Shown: positions 17,629-28,712, numbered from the stretch's first letter. The stretch: DNA of 64,000 nucleotides from Flavobacteriales bacterium (GCA_016703005.1 JADJCX010000008.1:117265-181264); one strand, 5' to 3'. Notes: generated by a model not told the origin, from the letters alone. A program made the numbers and translations.

Positions 17629-18735
17629 ATGGTTTTGGTCATCGTCCTCTCGTGCGTTGTTGTGCTCGCAGTATTGTTCATCGCCTACTTCTCCATTGCA
17701 CCGCGCATCGGATCCAACTCAACCGGCGCGCGGCTCGCGCGCATCAAAGCCTTGCCGAACCACCGAGAAGGAAGGCTTCACAATGTGATTGAAACGAACA
17801 TGGACATGCCGTTCGGCACCATGCTTGGCGTGATGTGGGAGTTCATCAAAGGAGCACCTGGCCGAGAGCCGAAGGAAACCATCCCGAACGTGCCCTTCGA
17901 CAGGAAGGCGTGGGATGCGTTGCCTGACAACGGTTTCGCGTTCACGTGGTTCGGGCACTCATCGTTGTTATTGAAGGTGGACAGCGTGACTTTCCTTATC
18001 GACCCCGTGTTCGGTGAGCGTGCTTCCACCTTCTCCTTCGCTGGGCCGAAGCGGTTCGACTACATCGAACACATGCGCGTGGTTCTATTGCCGAAGGTGG
18101 ATGTGGTGCTGCTCTCACACGATCACTACGACCACCTGTGCCATGAAACCATGGTCCAACTACGCGACAAGAAGTTCATTACCGCCCTTGGTGTTGGCGC
18201 GCACTTGGAACATTGGGGCATTCCGGCAGCATCCATCACCGAGAAAGCTTGGTGGGAAAGTGTTGAAGTGGGACCGGTGAGGTTGACGCTGGCACCGGCG
18301 CGCCACTTCAGCGGGCGCGGACTCACCAACCGCTTTAGCACGTTGTGGGGTTCATGGGCCTTCGAATGCAAGGGTCAGCGCATCTACTTCGGTGCGGACA
18401 GCGGTTATTCTCCAACCTTCAAGGAAGTGGGCGAACGCCTCGGCCCCTTCGATCTGGCCTTCTTGGAATGCGGCGCCTACAACGAGCGCTGGGCGGATAT
18501 CCACATGATGCCCGAGGAGACGGCGCAGGCGGCAGTGGACGTCAAGGCCAAGGTGCTGATGCCAGTCCATTGGGCCAAGTACAGCTTGGGCATGCACACA
18601 TGGAAAGAGCCGATCACGCGACTATCGAAGAAGGCTGCCGAGTTGAACGTGGAACTCTTCACGCCTAGACCGGGCCGCATTGTGCGTTGGCCGGATGGTG
18701 CTGCGAGCGAGCGGTGGTGGGAAGGGGTGGAGTGA
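17629..18735 (+). CDS. MBL-fold metallohydrolase, NAPE-PLD/UlaG-like, N-terminally membrane anchored
   Basis: I take ATG 17629, giving an N-terminal helix (MVLVIVLSCVVVLAVLFIAYF). The upstream ATG 17572 would leave only 6 bp to the divergent start codon. The metallo-beta-lactamase motif is HDHYDH at residues 164-169. Upstream is WFGHSSLLLKVDSVTFLIDPVF, and downstream ARHFSGRGLTNRFSTLWGSW, FGADSGYSPTF and MPVHWAKY. These are diagnostic of the NAPE-PLD-like branch, which cleaves phosphodiesters of N-acyl phosphatidylethanolamine in eukaryotes; bacterial members act on lipid or unknown phosphodiesters. It is complete and in frame. Its divergent neighbour is the membrane-anchored CYTH protein, and both face or sit in the membrane. 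Confidence 0.88.
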   Translation: MVLVIVLSCVVVLAVLFIAYFSIAPRIGSNSTGARLARIKALPNHREGRLHNVIETNMDMPFGTMLGVMWEFIKGAPGREPKETIPNVPFDRKAWDALPDNGFAFTWFGHSSLLLKVDSVTFLIDPVFGERASTFSFAGPKRFDYIEHMRVVLLPKVDVVLLSHDHYDHLCHETMVQLRDKKFITALGVGAHLEHWGIPAASITEKAWWESVEVGPVRLTLAPARHFSGRGLTNRFSTLWGSWAFECKGQRIYFGADSGYSPTFKEVGERLGPFDLAFLECGAYNERWADIHMMPEETAQAAVDVKAKVLMPVHWAKYSLGMHTWKEPITRLSKKAAELNVELFTPRPGRIVRWPDGAASERWWEGVE

Positions 18736-18819
18736 TGTGAACCGCTTTTAACATTCCCTAACACCGACCGGTTCCCGCGCATTCTAGGTTCGTTGGCAGT
18801 AACGCCAAACACCATTGTC

Positions 18820-19547
18820 ATGCGCAACCTGATTCTTCTCCCAGCCATTTTCATTGGAGCGTTCAGCTTCGCTTCGGCCTGCGATCATGTGAAAGGCACC
18901 GGCGAAGTTGTAAAGAAGACTGATCACCGTTGCTGAATTCCGAGGCATCACCGTGGAGGGCGCCATCGATGTAGGTGCTTACACAGTCCGCAACGCGCTC
19001 GGTGGAAGTGGAAGCGCAGGCGAACATCGGCGAGTTGCTTACCACGGAAGTGAGGAACGGGGTGTGGATTATCGGCACCGGCGATAAGAACTACAGCACG
19101 GACAAAACGTTCACCGTGCACATCAGCGTACCCACCATCGATATGGTGAGCATTGAAGGATCGGGCGATGTGAAGGGCAACGGCATTTTCGCTGCGGATA
19201 ACGTGGATCTCGATATCCTAGGCAGCGGCAACATCACGCTTGCGTTCACGGCGAAGACCATCAAGGCCGACATTCAGGGCAGTGGCGACATGAAGCTGAG
19301 CGGCACCTGCGCAACGTTCAAAGCCGAAGTGGAAGGCAGTGGCGATATCAGCGCGAACGGCTTGGTGAGCGCCAATGTGAACGTGTCCGTAGAAGGCAGT
19401 GGCGATGTAGCCGTGGTGGCGAACGAAAGCCTTGAAGCTTCCGTTGCCGGCAGTGGTGATGTCACTTACAAAGGACATCCGAGCCGGATCAGCAGGGATG
19501 TATCGGGCTCGGGCGAGATCCGCTCCATCGAGACCCTAGCGCGCTAG
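18820..19547 (+). pseudogene. DUF2807 (head-GIN type) lipoprotein with two frameshifts
   Basis: ATG 18820 starts MRNLILLPAIFIGAFSFASAC, a lipoprotein signal. The protein continues DHVKGTGEVVKKT until a frame break near 18927-18931. After that the next frame gives VAEFRGITVEGAIDV, and a second break near 18970 leads to LTQSATRSVEVEAQANIGELL. From there the frame is open to 19547 and shows the DUF2807 beta-helix with repeated GSGD phrases (EGSGDVKGNG, QGSGDMKLSG, EGSGDISANG, EGSGDVAVVA, AGSGDVTYKG). Each break is explained by one extra base. The domain is common in Bacteroidota envelope lipoproteins, probably an adhesin-like or scaffold function. The codons between breaks are unspoiled, so sequencing error is more likely than decay. 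Confidence 0.8.
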
Positions 19548-19581
19548 AAGAGAAGTTCTTCCGGAGTCTATCTTATTGGCG

Positions 19582-19612
19582 AGCCGATCGACGCATTCTC
19601 CGTCGATCGGCT
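19582..19612 (+). promoter_or_regulatory. Perfect 12-bp hairpin directly upstream of the polymerase start codon
   Basis: AGCCGATCGACG (19582-19593) and CGTCGATCGGCT (19601-19612) form a perfect stem with a 7-nt loop. It ends 6 nt before the ATG at 19619. It has no T-run, so it is not a canonical terminator. It could block ribosome access or mark the 5' end of the mRNA. Confidence 0.5.
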
Positions 19613-19618
19613 TGACCG

Positions 19619-22600
19619 ATGTACCTCAACGCGCATAGCTGGTTCAGTTTCAAGTATGGGGTGATGAAGCCGGACGCGCTCTTGGAAGAAGCGCAGAAGG
19701 CGGGTGTGCGCACGCTCGCGCTCACCGACATCCATTGCACTGCGGGTATTCCGGACTTCGTTCGCGATGCTGAGCGCTTCGATGTGCGGCCCGTTGCTGG
19801 CATCGAGTTCCGGGAGGGACCGCGCCTGCTATACATCGGCATCGCGAAGAACAACGAAGGCTTCCAGCAACTGAACGAATTGCTCAGCCCGCATCTGTTG
19901 GATGTCGAAACACTTCCTGAGAGAGCCCCGGAACTCTCCGGCGCCTTCTTCATTTATCCATTCAACGCAGCGCCATCGCAACTCCGTCCGAACGAACGCG
20001 TTGGCATCAAGCCCTCCGACCTCACGCGTTTGCCGTTCAGCCCATGGGCACGCAGGCCGAACGACTTGGTGGCATTGCTGCCCGTGACCTTCCGCGGCAA
20101 GCCGGACTTCAACACGCACCGCCTGTTGCGCACCGTGGCGAAGAACACCGTGGTGAGCATGCTGCCAGCGGAAGAGCTCGCGCAAGCCGATGAGGTCTTC
20201 CGCAACGAAGAAGAGGTGCGCAGGATCTACCGCGACTTCCCGATGCTGGTGGACAATGCCGATCGGCTGCTGGAGCAATGTTCCATCGCCTTCGACGGCA
20301 CGGACAAGCCGCGCAAGGCATTCAGCACAAGCATCGCGCTCGATCGCGAGAAGCTGCACAAGGACACGCGCGAAGGCCTGACATACCGCTATCCCAACGC
20401 CGCGGACAAGGTGATGAAGCGCATGCACCATGAGTTGGATGTGATCGAGCGCATGGGCTTCATCAGCTACTTCCTCATCAACCAGGACATCGTGAACTAC
20501 GCACGCAGCCGGGGCTTCTTCCATGTGGGCCGTGGCAGCGGCGCCAACAGCCTAGTGGCCTATTGCCTGCGCATCACCGACGTGGACCCGATGGAACTGG
20601 ACCTGTACTTCGAGCGCTTCATCAGCACGGCGCGCAAGAAGCCGCCCGACTTCGACATCGACTTCAGCTGGAAGGACCGCGATGAGATCTTCAAGTATGT
20701 CTTCGGCAAGTACAACGGCGAAGGAGCCGGGAACATCCATGCTGCACAGATCGCCACCTACACCACCTTCCAATGGCGCGGGGCCATACGCGAACTCGGC
20801 AAGGCTGTGGGGCTTCCGCCGGAAGAGATCGATGCGTTGAGCGAGGGCAACAGCAGCTACTACCGAGACCAGCGGCGTGTGCCCGATGGCGCGAAGGGCC
20901 AGCTCGATAAAGTGGCACAGACCATCATCAAGTACGGGCACCGGCTCATCGGTATGCCACATCACTTGGGCATCCACGCAGGCGGCATCGTGATCACCGA
21001 GAAACCGGTTACGCACTTCACCGCGCTGCATCGCCCACCGAAGGGATTTCCCGTTACGCAGTTCAGCATGCTGGAAGCGGAGGACCTCGGCCTGCACAAG
21101 TTCGACCTGCTCAGTCAGCGTGGGCTGGGGCACATCCGCGATGCCGTGGAGTTGGTGGAATGCAGAAGGTAAAACGAAGAAAGTAGCAGGGCACCCAGCG
21201 ACATCGACGTTCCGACAAGCGGTCGACATCCACGACATCGCTCGCTTCAAGGAAGACCCAGCGATCAAGGAACTCATCCGCACCGGCAACACCATCGGCT
21301 GCTTCTATGTGGAAAGCCCGGCCATGCGCATGCTGCTGAAGAAACTCGCGGTGGAAGATTACCGCGGACTGGTCGCGGCGAGCAGCATCATACGGCCGGG
21401 TGTGGCCGAGAGCGGCATGATGCGCGAGTACCTGCTGCGGCACCACGATCCGGAGCGTCGGAAGCAAGCGCCCGCCAAGTTGCTGGAGATCATGCCGGAG
21501 ACATACGGCGTTATGGTCTATCAAGAGGATGTGCTACGGGTCGCTAGCCAGTACGCGTGCCTCGATCTGGAAGAAGCGGACCAGGTGCGCCGCGGCATGA
21601 ACATCCGTTATCGCGATCGGCCGGAATGCAAAGTGGTGGAGCAGAAATTCTTCGCCAACTGCACGTCGTACGGATATCCGCCCGGCGAGGCCGAAGAGGT
21701 CTGGCGACAGATCGAAAGCTTCGCCAGCTTCAGCTTCGCAAAGGGACATAGCGCGAGCTACGCAGTGGAGAGCTACCAGAGCCTCTACCTGAAGGCGCAT
21801 CATCCGCTCGAGTTCCTCGTGGGGGTGGCCAACAACTTTGGCGGCTTCTACCACACCGAGTTCTACCTGCACGAGGCGAAACGCGCGGGTGCGACGATCG
21901 AAGCGCCATGCATCAATACGAGCGAGGAGTACTGCTCGCTCCACGGCACGCGTATCTATCTCGGCCTTGGCAACGTGAAGAGCCTGGAGTCAGAAGTGTG
22001 CAAGCTGATCCTGCACGAACGCGAACGCCATGGACCCTTCCATGACATACAGGACCTGCTTGCCCGTGTTCCGCTGCATGTGGAACAGGCACGTTTGCTC
22101 ATCCGTGTGGGGTCATTGCGCTTCACGGGCAAGAGCAAGCCTTCATTGCTGTGGGATCTTACGCTCCTGCACCGGCCCGCCACGGTACGTACCACTGGCG
22201 ACCTCTTCATCACCAAAGTGGAAGAACCCCGCCTGCCTGATCTACAGCACTACCCGCTGGCCGATGCCTACGATGAACTGGACCTGCTCGGCTTCCCGCT
22301 CTGCGACCCGTTCACGCTGGTGGAGTTGAATGCAGAAAAGAGAGGGGAAGGAAGTGAGGGAGGTAATGAAGGAGAGCGTACGGTGGTTGGCTCCCCTGCC
22401 CCGCTTCCTTCTCCTTCCTCCCCTCCGCCCATCCTAAAGCGCGATATGCACGCGCATATCGGGAAACGTGTGGCCATGCTCGGCTACCTGATCCATGTAA
22501 AGGCCACGGATACGCGCCATGGCCAACGCATGACCTTCGGTTCGTTCATCGATACCGCTGGTGATTTCTGGGACAGCTCGCAGTTCCCCGATGTGGCCGC

Positions 22601-22736
22601 GCGCTATTCGTTCCGTGGACGTGGGGTCTATCGTCTCACGGGCATAGTGGAAGAAGAGTTCGGCCATGTGGCTTTGCGCACACAGCATTTCGAAAAGCTG
22701 CCCTGGAACCCCGATCCACGTTACGGTGAGAAGTAG
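19619..22736 (+). pseudogene. dnaE: DNA polymerase III alpha subunit, alternative Bacteroidota type (one frameshift)
   Basis: Two overlapping frames (19619-21172 and about 21150-22736) together encode roughly 1,030 residues of a C-family polymerase. This is shorter than the replicative alpha subunit and similar to the second DnaE found in many Bacteroidota. The PHP domain comes first (MYLNAHSWFSFKYG, LALTDIHCTAGIPDF). The palm follows with GRGSGANSLVAYCLRITDVDP and the catalytic PDFDIDF. Fingers and the tandem HhH region come next (SFSFAKGHSASYAVESYQSLYLKAHHP), and the OB-fold last. The frame changes near 21160-21175, between VELV and VDIHDIARFKED, where an additional 20 or so residues also sit. 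A second low-complexity insert occurs at 22325-22435. It likely serves in damage tolerance with the nearby dinB and LexA-like genes, but that is inference. Confidence 0.87.
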
Positions 22737-22755
22737 GGCCGAAGCCAGCCTCGCC

Positions 22756-25700
22756 CTATTTCACTTCCACCCGCTTGCGGTTGTCCTCTGGTACACGATC
22801 GAAGAACAAGTGATCCGGATCGATCACCACGGCCAACGGCTTTTGTGGCACCTGGAAGGTGAACGAATTCTCGCCCGTACGCAGTCGAACGCGTTGCTGC
22901 ACAAGAGGCACATCGTTCAACTTCTTGTCGGCGTTCTTCCCGAAGACAGGGCGACGTTCCACCGCGATGTCCATCCAGTCGTTCATCGGCACCTTCGTTT
23001 CGCCACCTAGCGAGTCGGCATGGACCTTCTCCGCCGTGAGCTTCACGGTCACCGTATAGCTGCTGTCCAGGTTCATGGTGGCCGACGCCTCGGTGACCTG
23101 GTTGTTGTAAAGCGTGATGCGCTCGAAGTGGTCTTCCAGCAAATACGTGAGGCTGTCCGGCGTCACCACCGGATCTCGCGGTACATGTCGAGCGCCGTGG
23201 GCCAGGGCGGCTCCGCATAACCGAAGGAATCCACCAACGCCCTGAAGGCTTTGTTCAATGTGTCCTCACCGAGGAATTCGCGCATGCCGTACAGCACCAC
23301 GCTGCCCTTGTTGTAGTGGATGTAGCCTTGGTTCTCCACCTGCATCAACGGCATTTCACCCATGTCCTCCGGAACCCCGTGCATCCTGGTATTTGTCCCC
23401 TTCGTACCTGAGGAACTTGCGCATGTGGGCACGCCCATACTCCTGCTCCATCACCATCAACGCGCTGTACTGCGCCATGCTCTCGCTCAGCATCGTGCTG
23501 CCCTGCATCTCCGCCCCATCACCTGGTGTGCCCACCACTGGTGCCCCATTTCGTGGGCCACCACATAGAACACCATGTCGATGTCCTCATCGGCCGTAAG
23601 GTCCGTGATGAAGCCGATGCTCTCGCTGTACGGCATGGTACCCGGGAAGGCCTGGGCAAAGGTCCCTTGGAAGCTGCTGAACTCGATGATGCGCGCCTGC
23701 TTCTGCGGATACGGACCGAAGTGTTCGCTGTAGTAGGCGAGCGACTTGCGCATGGAGTTCAGCATGCGCGGCACGTTCACGGCATGCTCCTTCTGGTAGT
23801 AGACCTCGATCAACGCGTCCGCGCCGGGACGTTCCACTTCTCGCGCGCCACCTCGTACCGTGCGCTCATGAACGAATAGAAGTTCAGCGCCTTGTGGTCC
23901 AGCTCGTAGCGGAACCAGCGCTTTCCGTTCTCGGTCCATTCCTTCTTCAACGGCCGGGGGCGATGGCGATCTGGTCCACAGCCGTGCCGATGGTGGTGCG
24001 CACGTTCACCCAATCACTGTTCGCCATTAAGTAGTTCTGCATGCGTTGCGCGGGATCGTCGGTCAGCTTCGGAGCGCGGTCATTGGGCGGAAGACCATGC
24101 TTCCGACGGTCGGCACGGTCCTGCATCTCGCCGCCTACCGAATAGCCGATGGATGGGATCAAGCTCCATGTTGTTGAAGAAGCTGCCATTGCGCATCACT
24201 GCCGTGAAGCCGGTCCGGTTCTCGATGCCCTTCGGTTTCCAGCCGCCGGTTACCCTCACCTGGTCTCCTCCCCGCTGCAAGCGGTTGCGACAATCGGTAC
24301 ATCCGCTGATCGAGCTCACCATCGTTGAGCACCAACTCCGCATCCGGGATCTCCAACATCACGTCCATCCGGTGCGGTACGTTGAAGTGGAGCGTATCGA
24401 TCGTTTCGTTGCTCTTGTTCTTCAGCGTCATGTCCGCCGTGTAGCGGATGGATCGTTTCGCCGGGTCCAGGTCGATGGTGTATTCGACATCCGTGAAGTG
24501 CGGCTGCACCATGCTCGTAGCGCTTGTAGGTCCGCTCATAGCGCACCTGATCCTCCTCAGCCTCGTCGCTGGTCCGGTAGGTGTTGAGCACTTTGGTGTT
24601 GTAGTAACCGAAGCCTGCCATCACCACCCATGCGCCGCCAAGCACCAAGGCTACGGGCCATGAACTCCGGAAGCGACCCTTGGCCAGGACAGCGCGCCAG
24701 CGGAAGGTGGTGTCGTTGCCACGGACCAGGAAGAGATAACCGACGTAGATCAGCAACCCGGCGGCAAGCAGCCAATACGCACGGAAGAAGAGCCAGTTCT
24801 TGAGGAATGGACCGAAGCCGCTCATGTCGGAATACTGCATGCCGGATGATCCGTTCAATCGCACCAGATTGGATTCCACATCCAGACCGCTCCACCCGAA
24901 CGCATTGAGTATGAAGATGACGATGAACACGAAGAAGCCGAGGTACTTGTTGTTCACCAGCACATGCACAAGCATGGCAATGCAGCCCCAAATGATGAAC
25001 TGGAGCGCACTGGGGATGATGAAGTAGGTGAGGTACACCATGGGCTCCAAGCGCGTGTAGCCGTTGAGCAGCTGGGTGATCATGCCCGCCAGGGTGGCGA
25101 AGAGGTGTACCACCACCACTGCACCGATCAACGCGGCAAGCTTGCCGAGCAAGCCCGTTCGGGTCGGCTTGCGGCAAGGCGTTCACGATACCGTCGATCT
25201 TCGGGTCGCGCTCCTTCCAGATCAACTGGCCGCCATAGAAGATGATGATGATCGCGAGGTACAGCGTGAGCGATCCTCGATCATGTCCACCACCGCATAG
25301 GTCACGGGGTAACTCGTGTTGCCGTACATGCTGGTAACGAAGGCCAGCGACGTGAACATTTGCAACAAGCCGAGCGACATGATGATGATGAAGGGGGTGC
25401 TCTTCAGGATCCCCTTCAGTTCGCTCCAAAAGAGCGTGATGAATTGCCGGCGTCGTGCCGCTTCGGAAAAGTTCATGGCCACCCTTGGCAGCGCGATGTT
25501 GGAGAACGACCGGGCGGGTGGGGCCTCCGGCTGGATCGCTTTCGCCTTCTGCACGCGGTCCGTGAAGGAGAAGCGGAAGTAGCCGATCAAGAAAGCCTGC
25601 AGGTGGGGCAAGAGGTTGTTCGGTCCCACTTGCGCGGCATCCAACCAGGGCATCTGACTGCCCAGCACCACTCCCAGAGAAAGGCCTAGCAAGGGCAGCG

Positions 25701-26037
25701 CGGCGATCACGGTGCTGCCCAGGAATTTGCCAACCAGATAGCTGAAGCGGGACACCGGCGTGGAGAATACGATCTGTGCCGTATTGCTGGTGAAGTCGCG
25801 TATGGCCGTTCCGTTCACGAACGCTGTTACCGCCAGCAAGCCGATGAAGGACATGATGGCGTACATGATGTACACGATGTAGGGCGCGTTCTTGTAGGTG
25901 TTGACCACCGCTCCCATGCTGAAGTTCGGCGAGGCCACGAAGCCGAAGCCGAACAAGCCGAACACCACGAGGAAGATGTACACCATGGGCTGCCGCAACC
26001 AGTACCGCAGCTCGAAGAGGAAGAAGCGGATGATCAT
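22756..26037 (-). pseudogene. ABC-2 type permease fused to M1-family aminopeptidase, broken by about ten frameshifts
   Basis: ATG 26037 overlaps the stop of the upstream ATPase gene (ATGA). The N-terminal 270 residues (MIIRFFLFELRYWLRQPMVYIFLVV...) are permease helices. After a break near 25250 come SLTLYLAIIIIFYGGQLIWKERDPKIDGIVNALP, then further helices (24540-25150). The M1 part follows: QPHFTDVEYTIDLDPAKRSIRY (about 24500), RNGSFFNNMELDPIHR region (about 24170), YYQKEHAVNVPRMLNSMRKSLAYYSEHFGPYP, and VVAHEMGHQWW, the HExxH zinc site (about 23560). ESMAQYSALMVMEQEYG and a beta-rich tail to 22756 end it. All segments keep family-like sequence in order. Fusions of this kind (roughly 1,100-1,200 residues) are known in Bacteroidota. 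Dense indels without in-frame stops suggest poor consensus here, although true decay cannot be excluded. Confidence 0.82.
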
Positions 26038-26921
26038 GCGTTCACCGGTGCTTGGTTGCTTGCATGGATGAAGCCGAAGAACACATCCTCCAAGCTGGGT
26101 TCGGCCGTAACGAAGCCTTCTCCTGGGGAGCCGTCGTTGAGCAGATGGATGATGGGTTTGCCCGCGACCAGCTTGTTGCTGATCAATTTGCCGCTGTTCA
26201 CATAGGCATCGAGCTCGGCCTTGGCGATCGTCTTCTCCCACCCTTCCCGCATGTCGCGCAATGCGCTGTCCGGTGGACCTGCATACAGCAGTTTCCCTTT
26301 GTTGATGATGGCCATGTTGCTGCAGAGCTCCTGCACGTCCTGTACGATGTGCGTGCTGAGGATCACCACCACGTTCTCGCCGATCTCCGTGAGCAGGTTG
26401 TAAAAGCGGTTGCGTTCACCCGGATCCAGGCCTGCGGTCGGCTCATCCACGATGATCAATTTGGGCTCTCCGATCAATGATTGTGCGATGCCGAAGCGCT
26501 GCTTCATGCCACCGCTGAAGCCGCTAAGCCGACGCTTGCGTTGCTCCCACAAGTTCACACGCTGGAGCAATGCCTCCACCAGGGCCTTGCGTTCACCCCG
26601 CTGCGTGACGCCCTTCAGGAGGGCGATGTGGTCCAGCATTTCGAACGCGCTCACACGCGGGTACACACCGAACTCCTGCGGCAGATAGCCGAGCACTTTG
26701 CGCACTTCGTCCTTCTGCTTCAGCACATCGATGGTGCCGAGCATTGCGGTGCCTGCATCCGCTTCCTGGAGCGTCGCAAGGATCCGCATGAGCGTGCTCT
26801 TCCCTGCACCGTTCGGACCGAGGAGCCCGAACATGCCCGTGGGGATGGTGAGGCTCACATTGTCCAGCGCTTTCACGCCATTGCCGTAGGTCTTGCTGAG
26901 GCCGCGTATCTCTAACTGCAT
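26034..26921 (-). CDS. ABC transporter ATP-binding protein
   Basis: A 295-residue ABC-2-type ATPase. Walker A is GPNGAGKST (35-43). The Q-loop is LPQEFGVYP, the signature GFSGGMKQR is a variant of LSGGQ, Walker B is LIIVDEPTAGLD, and the switch His is in LSTHIV. The C-terminal extension (KLVAGKPIIHLLNDGSPGEGFVTAEPSLEDVFFGFI) is typical of drug or peptide export ATPases. Its stop overlaps the start of the permease-M1 gene by 4 nt, so the two form a coupled operon encoding one exporter. The frame is fully intact, in sharp contrast to its partner. Confidence 0.93.
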   Translation of the reverse strand: MQLEIRGLSKTYGNGVKALDNVSLTIPTGMFGLLGPNGAGKSTLMRILATLQEADAGTAMLGTIDVLKQKDEVRKVLGYLPQEFGVYPRVSAFEMLDHIALLKGVTQRGERKALVEALLQRVNLWEQRKRRLSGFSGGMKQRFGIAQSLIGEPKLIIVDEPTAGLDPGERNRFYNLLTEIGENVVVILSTHIVQDVQELCSNMAIINKGKLLYAGPPDSALRDMREGWEKTIAKAELDAYVNSGKLISNKLVAGKPIIHLLNDGSPGEGFVTAEPSLEDVFFGFIHASNQAPVNA

Positions 26922-27039
26922 CGGGGTGGAATTGGTGGAGGCAAGATGGTTTCCACGGGCTTACGCCCGACATGCGATCACACGAACGGTAGCGATCGTG
27001 GTGACGATGGTGCGGAAGTCCGGGAAATATCTTGCGCCC

Positions 27040-28692
27040 ATGCGAATTGTTCTGCTGCTCCTCTTGTCCCTGCTGTTGCAACCGATCACCCTCAACGCCC
27101 AAGAGTGGAACTGGGCTGTTGACGCCGGAGGTGGTGGCAACACCGACTTCTGCTGGGGCATCGCCACCGATAGCCAGGGCAATGCCTATTGGGCCGGCAG
27201 CATCGGTAGTACCGCCGACTTTGGTTGCACCACCCTTTCACCATCCGCCATCGCGGGTGTGCTGGCCAAGTACGACAGCACCGGCGCCTGCTTATGGGCG
27301 CGCGGCATCACAGTGGGCTTCAACGATGCCTGGGCCTATGGCATCGTCATCGATACGCAGGATCGCATCTATGTCACCGGTAGCTACGATGGCAACGCCG
27401 ACTTCGGCAACGGCATCACGCTGAACAGCCTTGGCGGCGATGACATCTTCCTAGCCCGCTATGACGTGGATGGGAATTGCCTTTGGGCGCGCCGGGCTGG
27501 CAGCAGTGGCTCCAACGACGAAGCTCGTGGCATCGCCGTGAGCGATAGCGGTGATGTCTTCATCACGGGCATCAGCGGTGGCACCACCATAGCCTTCGAC
27601 AACATCAGCATACCCAATCCGGCGAACTTCCGGCAGATCATCATTGCCCGGTATGACAGCACGGGCATGGTACAATGGGCGAAAGCGAGCACCGGCAATG
27701 GCCAGGGCAAATCATCCCGGGCGATCACCGTGGCCAATGATCGATTGTACGTCACGGGCCAGATCGCTTCCGCTGGTGCCAGCTTCGATGGCCTTGAGAT
27801 CTCACCCACCGCAAGCACCAAGCTTTATGTGCTCGCCTGCGATCTGATCGGGAACGCACTGTGGGCGAACGCATACGGCGTGGGTGATCATGAAGGCATG
27901 GGTGTTTCCGCGGATACGCTCGGCAATGTGTTCGTGAGTGCTCGCATGTGGGGGGCGCTGTACCTGCCCGACGACACCCTGAATTCCGTTTCTGCCAACA
28001 ACGACATCCTGCTAATGGGCTTGGATACAGCGGGCACCTTCCGCTGGGCCATGAGCACCGGTTCTTCGCAGAACGATGTGGCCTACGACGTGGAAGCGGA
28101 CGGCCTTGGCAACGCCTATGTGAGCGCGCAGTTCCTCCAGACCATCGATTTCTTCGGTACCCCGCTCACCGCACTCGGCAGCGAGGATCTGCTGGTGGCG
28201 CGCATCACCAACTGGGGAGCGGTCTCCTGGGTGAAGCAAGGCGGTGGATTCATGCGCGACGTAGGCCTGTGCGTGCACCGCAGCAACGTGGGATCGAAAC
28301 CGGTCTACATGGGCGGCTACTACTTCGGCCCGGCCACCTATGGCGGCAGCACCATCGACGACGTGCTGAACGGCGACGCGATGATGGCCCAGCTTTCCGA
28401 TACTACCATCGTGGACATCGTGACAGCACTACCACTGCGTGCTCACGACCGGGATGCTCTGTTGTTCCCTTCACCTGCGGCCGATCATATTACCCTGCAC
28501 ACTACCAGACCTATCGTGCAACTTTCCGTCGTCTCTATGCTTGGCGGGGTCATGCCGATCCGATACGACGGAACGACCGAGATCGATGTGAGCACGCTTG
28601 CACCCGGTCTCTACTTCTTGCGGGCGGTATTGAACGATGGAAGCGTGATCGGCGGGGGCGTTCGTGAAGGAGTAACCACCGATTTAGGCTAA
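27040..28692 (+). CDS. Secreted SBBP-repeat beta-propeller-like protein with T9SS type A sorting domain
   Basis: ATG 27040 gives MRIVLLLLLSLLLQPITLNAQ, a signal peptide. Repeated blades of 50 or so residues follow, of the form GIATDSQGNAYWAGS...LAKYDSTGACLWAR, GIVIDTQDRIYVTGSYDGNADFG...LARYDVDGNCLWARR and GIAVSDSGDVFITGIS. This is the SBBP (seven-bladed propeller-like) pattern. The C-terminus from about residue 475 (LFPSPAADHITLHT, IDVSTLAPGLYFLRAVLNDGS) is a type A T9SS signal. It would be exported to the surface. A TATCTTGC box at 27028-27035 ends 4 nt before the start codon. There is no enzymatic motif. Confidence 0.83.
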   Translation: MRIVLLLLLSLLLQPITLNAQEWNWAVDAGGGGNTDFCWGIATDSQGNAYWAGSIGSTADFGCTTLSPSAIAGVLAKYDSTGACLWARGITVGFNDAWAYGIVIDTQDRIYVTGSYDGNADFGNGITLNSLGGDDIFLARYDVDGNCLWARRAGSSGSNDEARGIAVSDSGDVFITGISGGTTIAFDNISIPNPANFRQIIIARYDSTGMVQWAKASTGNGQGKSSRAITVANDRLYVTGQIASAGASFDGLEISPTASTKLYVLACDLIGNALWANAYGVGDHEGMGVSADTLGNVFVSARMWGALYLPDDTLNSVSANNDILLMGLDTAGTFRWAMSTGSSQNDVAYDVEADGLGNAYVSAQFLQTIDFFGTPLTALGSEDLLVARITNWGAVSWVKQGGGFMRDVGLCVHRSNVGSKPVYMGGYYFGPATYGGSTIDDVLNGDAMMAQLSDTTIVDIVTALPLRAHDRDALLFPSPAADHITLHTTRPIVQLSVVSMLGGVMPIRYDGTTEIDVSTLAPGLYFLRAVLNDGSVIGGGVREGVTTDLG

Positions 28693-28701
28693 AGCAGATC
28701 G

Positions 28702-28709
28702 TACATTTG
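28702..28709 (+). promoter_or_regulatory. -7 box TACATTTG of the toxin-antitoxin pair
   Basis: An exact match to TAnnTTTG whose last base is 3 nt before the antitoxin ATG (28713). If used, the transcript would be leaderless or start inside the first codons. No -33 TTG at the usual 19-nt distance is evident. Confidence 0.4.
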
Positions 28710-28712
28710 GGC

